Of a stretch of 5,796 nucleotides of DNA, positions 5,301 through 5,796 are shown one piece after another. The notes under the pieces were generated by a model that made no database searches, had not been told where the DNA came from, and was given only the letters and a program-made list of their open reading frames with translations. Made by a program: the position numbers and the translations under genes. How positions within the stretch are numbered: position 1 is the first letter of the stretch; each line of letters starts with the position of its first letter. Source of the stretch: DATNPH01 sp036703315 (GTDB lineage Bacteria; Cyanobacteriota; Cyanobacteriia; Cyanobacteriales; Coleofasciculaceae); NCBI GenBank assembly GCA_036703315.1, contig DATNPH010000040.1:1-5796 (forward strand), given 5' to 3'.

Positions 5301-5796
5301 TCCAGCGTCGCTCTTTGTCCTCCGGTTCCCAGGCTTGTTCTGATGAAATTAGATCGAGGAACTGCTTGGCTTTCTTGAGCAATCGCTCCTGGTTGAGCAT
5401 GGGCAGCTTAACAACATTGATCACCCGATCAAGCAACGTTTGCCATCCTTGCCGTAGTTCAGGGGTAAAGTCTGGGAGATACCGTTCAAACAGAGCAAAC
5501 ATGGTCTCGCCAATGGCAGGATAGGCACAGGTTGGCACATCAGCGAAGCTATGAACCTGTCCCAAAAACCGCAGTTCTCGTAAGATTTCATCACTGCTGC
5601 CACTTTGCAGACAACGCACCAAAAACTCCAATGCCTGAAACAGGTGCAGTGATAGATAATCCATGTCTGCCCGACCAAAAATCGGCAGAACAAACGGATA
5701 TTTCTCAAACAGAATTTGGTAGAACTCCATGCCCATCTGCTGCTTGTTCTGGCTAAACACAGACCAGGACTCTGCCATTTTTTGCAGCATTTCAGG
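2341..5796 (-). CDS. nos: Nitric oxide synthase, globin-oxygenase-FMN-FAD/NADPH single-chain type (N-terminus beyond right edge)
   Basis: The predicted reaction is L-arginine to citrulline plus NO (or nitrate, if the globin oxidises NO), with NADPH, O2 and a pterin. Positions count from the Met at 5790; the frame is open beyond it and this Met falls inside globin helix A, so the true start is probably upstream. Globin, 1-127: Tyr24 (B10), Phe38 (CD1), His80 (proximal F8). Oxygenase, about 130-495: WRNASKCVGR with haem ligand Cys197 and Trp191, substrate Glu377 in GWYMDTE, pterin-side Trp460/Trp462 in DWGW. FMN domain, about 518-662: ASETGTAEGFA and STFGNGEMPSNG. FAD domain: RLYSISS (889-895) and GLCSNYL. 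NADPH domain: GPGTGVSP (961-968), YVCGD with Cys1058, and DVW with Asp1102/Trp1104, the CPR-type catalytic and stacking residues. A 45-residue tail follows. There is no CxxxxC zinc site, no basic calmodulin-binding helix (the 496-518 linker is acidic) and no autoinhibitory FMN insert. The architecture matches the Synechococcus PCC 7335 NOS. All catalytic residues checked are intact. Confidence 0.96.
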   Translation of the reverse strand, partial: PEMLQKMAESWSVFSQNKQQMGMEFYQILFEKYPFVLPIFGRADMDYLSLHLFQALEFLVRCLQSGSSDEILRELRFLGQVHSFADVPTCAYPAIGETMFALFERYLPDFTPELRQGWQTLLDRVINVVKLPMLNQERLLKKAKQFLDLISSEQAWEPEDKERRWKEIREEVKATGTYTHTYEELAYGAQVAWRNASKCVGRIAWNNMVIRDCRHVTNPDEMFRECKEHVKFATNGGNLQITMSVFRPRLPKERWGPRFWNSQLYRYAAYEQPDGSVMGDPANLALTNAIIKFGWQPPEPRSAYDILPLVIEVPGQEPKMYHWKPEEVLEVHIEHPTIPEFKDIGMRWYAIPAISNFSVHIGGIHYGCMPFNGWYMDTEIMRDFLDEYRYNKMEEIAKVLKLDTSSEQTLWRDRVALELNIAILHSFQKAKVTMVDHQTASRQFLTHDLREKKAGRECPGDWGWVVPATGGSACPVWHHQMRDFYLEPAYHHSADRWDVEDGIDLEKLTAVADEDGDKRDRILILYASETGTAEGFARKAARQLQQFRPKVMALDEYPVDTLASEKLLLIITSTFGNGEMPSNGKRFLQWVKQQPAGALDGLNYSVLGIGSTVYEKFCAAGIAVDKALTRAGANCAVPMHKGDEIKGQADTFKQWLGLISRVLGADETTGSAGSANAPKLTVTFLNEADVPPSPHLPTSLSPSDRGIPVPVLANDELLQEVIPGSRSTRYIVFDIAGTDLQYETGDHVAVHPCNPPELVNRLCDRIGVTANTYFTASYINPDGTTTDEQPPVAVPTTVGQLFSEELDLSLREPFNDLLADLYSSAQNPQDKQRLEVWLEILRQGEDNPDAQTLKKTISDNFVSVADLFDEFPSATITLEALLELLPKQKPRLYSISSCPLLHPDKIQVTIGVLQITTDAGKVRQGLCSNYLAGLQPGSKVRIGVRTSGFRPPADPQAPMLMVGPGTGVSPLIAFLQYREALQKQGTTLGEACLYFGCRNHSDFLYGEQLITWQNQGVLTDLQVAFSRLTDKKVYVQGLMQENAQALWQSLSHPQCHYYVCGDAKMADDVFEVFLAIAKNEGKLSHIEAVEFFDKMKQEKRFHTDVWGVQLNFKQAIQQLQKDNYSKAEKWLERVKQPREQLSADPNQTVLV
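2387..2443 (-). repeat. NOS C-terminal tail segment duplicated at 585-641
   Basis: This segment codes for QKDNYSKAEKWLERVKQP, residues 1118-1135 of NOS counted from the Met at 5790. It lies beyond the last recognisable reductase residue (Trp1104), in the family-variable C-terminal tail. Its direct copy lies on the far side of the channel gene. Confidence 0.8.
2561..2580. repeat. 20-bp perfect palindrome centred on HIP1
   Basis: TTTTTGGCGATCGCCAAAAA is its own reverse complement and lies within the NADPH-domain coding sequence of NOS. Its core GCGATCGC is HIP1, the highly iterated palindrome of cyanobacteria. Further HIP1 copies lie at 119-126 (ATPase gene), 3502-3509, 4234-4241 and 4555-4562 (all in NOS). 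None is present in the channel gene or in the two intergenic regions. Confidence 0.85.
3691..3728 (-). repeat. Octamer tandem repeat inside NOS, coding for the FMN-FAD linker
   Basis: On the coding strand four degenerate 8-mers follow one another: CCCATCTC, CTCATCTC, CCTACCTC, CCTATCCC. They encode a Pro/Ser/Leu-rich stretch (PPSPHLPTSLSPS, residues 689-701) in the loop between the flavodoxin and FAD domains. CATCTCCC-type tandem repeats are usually intergenic in cyanobacteria. Here the repeat keeps the frame open, consistent with insertion into a tolerant, flexible linker. Confidence 0.65.

Noticed and set aside
5788..5790. ATG as the true start of NOS
   Set aside because: The frame is open upstream to the window edge (codons for Pro-Glu), and the Met lies within the first globin helix, so the start is probably outside the window.

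Overview
The window looks like accessory chromosome of a cyanobacterium. It has five copies of the HIP1 octamer GCGATCGC, two kinds of short tandem repeat typical of filamentous and large-genome cyanobacteria, a C/G-rich palindromic MITE-like element, and the start of an AAA-like (PF14516-type) signalling ATPase of a family that is heavily expanded there. I cannot name the species.

All three recognisable genes are on the minus strand and read from right to left. The right 60% (2341-5796) is one very large gene for a eukaryote-style nitric oxide synthase: globin, haem/pterin oxygenase, FMN flavodoxin, then FAD/NADPH reductase in one chain. The reading frame is still open at the right edge, so its N-terminus lies outside the window. 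Next (842-2065) is a complete prokaryotic pentameric ligand-gated ion channel (pLGIC, Cys-loop receptor superfamily). Last (1-460) is the N-terminal third or less of an AAA-like P-loop ATPase that runs off the left edge.

The two intergenic regions are full of repeats. Between the NOS and channel genes (2066-2340) lies a 113-bp element with 11-bp perfect terminal inverted repeats (2105-2217). Between the channel and ATPase genes (461-841) lie a heptamer tandem repeat and, notably, a diverged duplicate of the extreme 3' end of the NOS gene (about 585-641 against 2387-2443). Its differences are largely synonymous, so it looks like the remnant of a second gene with the same C-terminus. The channel gene is therefore bracketed by direct repeats of the NOS tail.

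The most interesting aspect is the pairing. A NOS that should make NO or nitrate from L-arginine sits directly upstream, on the same strand, of a neurotransmitter-receptor-type ion channel whose pore-entrance sequence (Ala-Pro-Arg) lacks the acidic residue of cation channels. A functional link (channel gated or modulated by arginine, citrulline, NO or a downstream product) is only an inference. The 275-bp gap, the inserted element and the different base composition of the two genes argue for caution.
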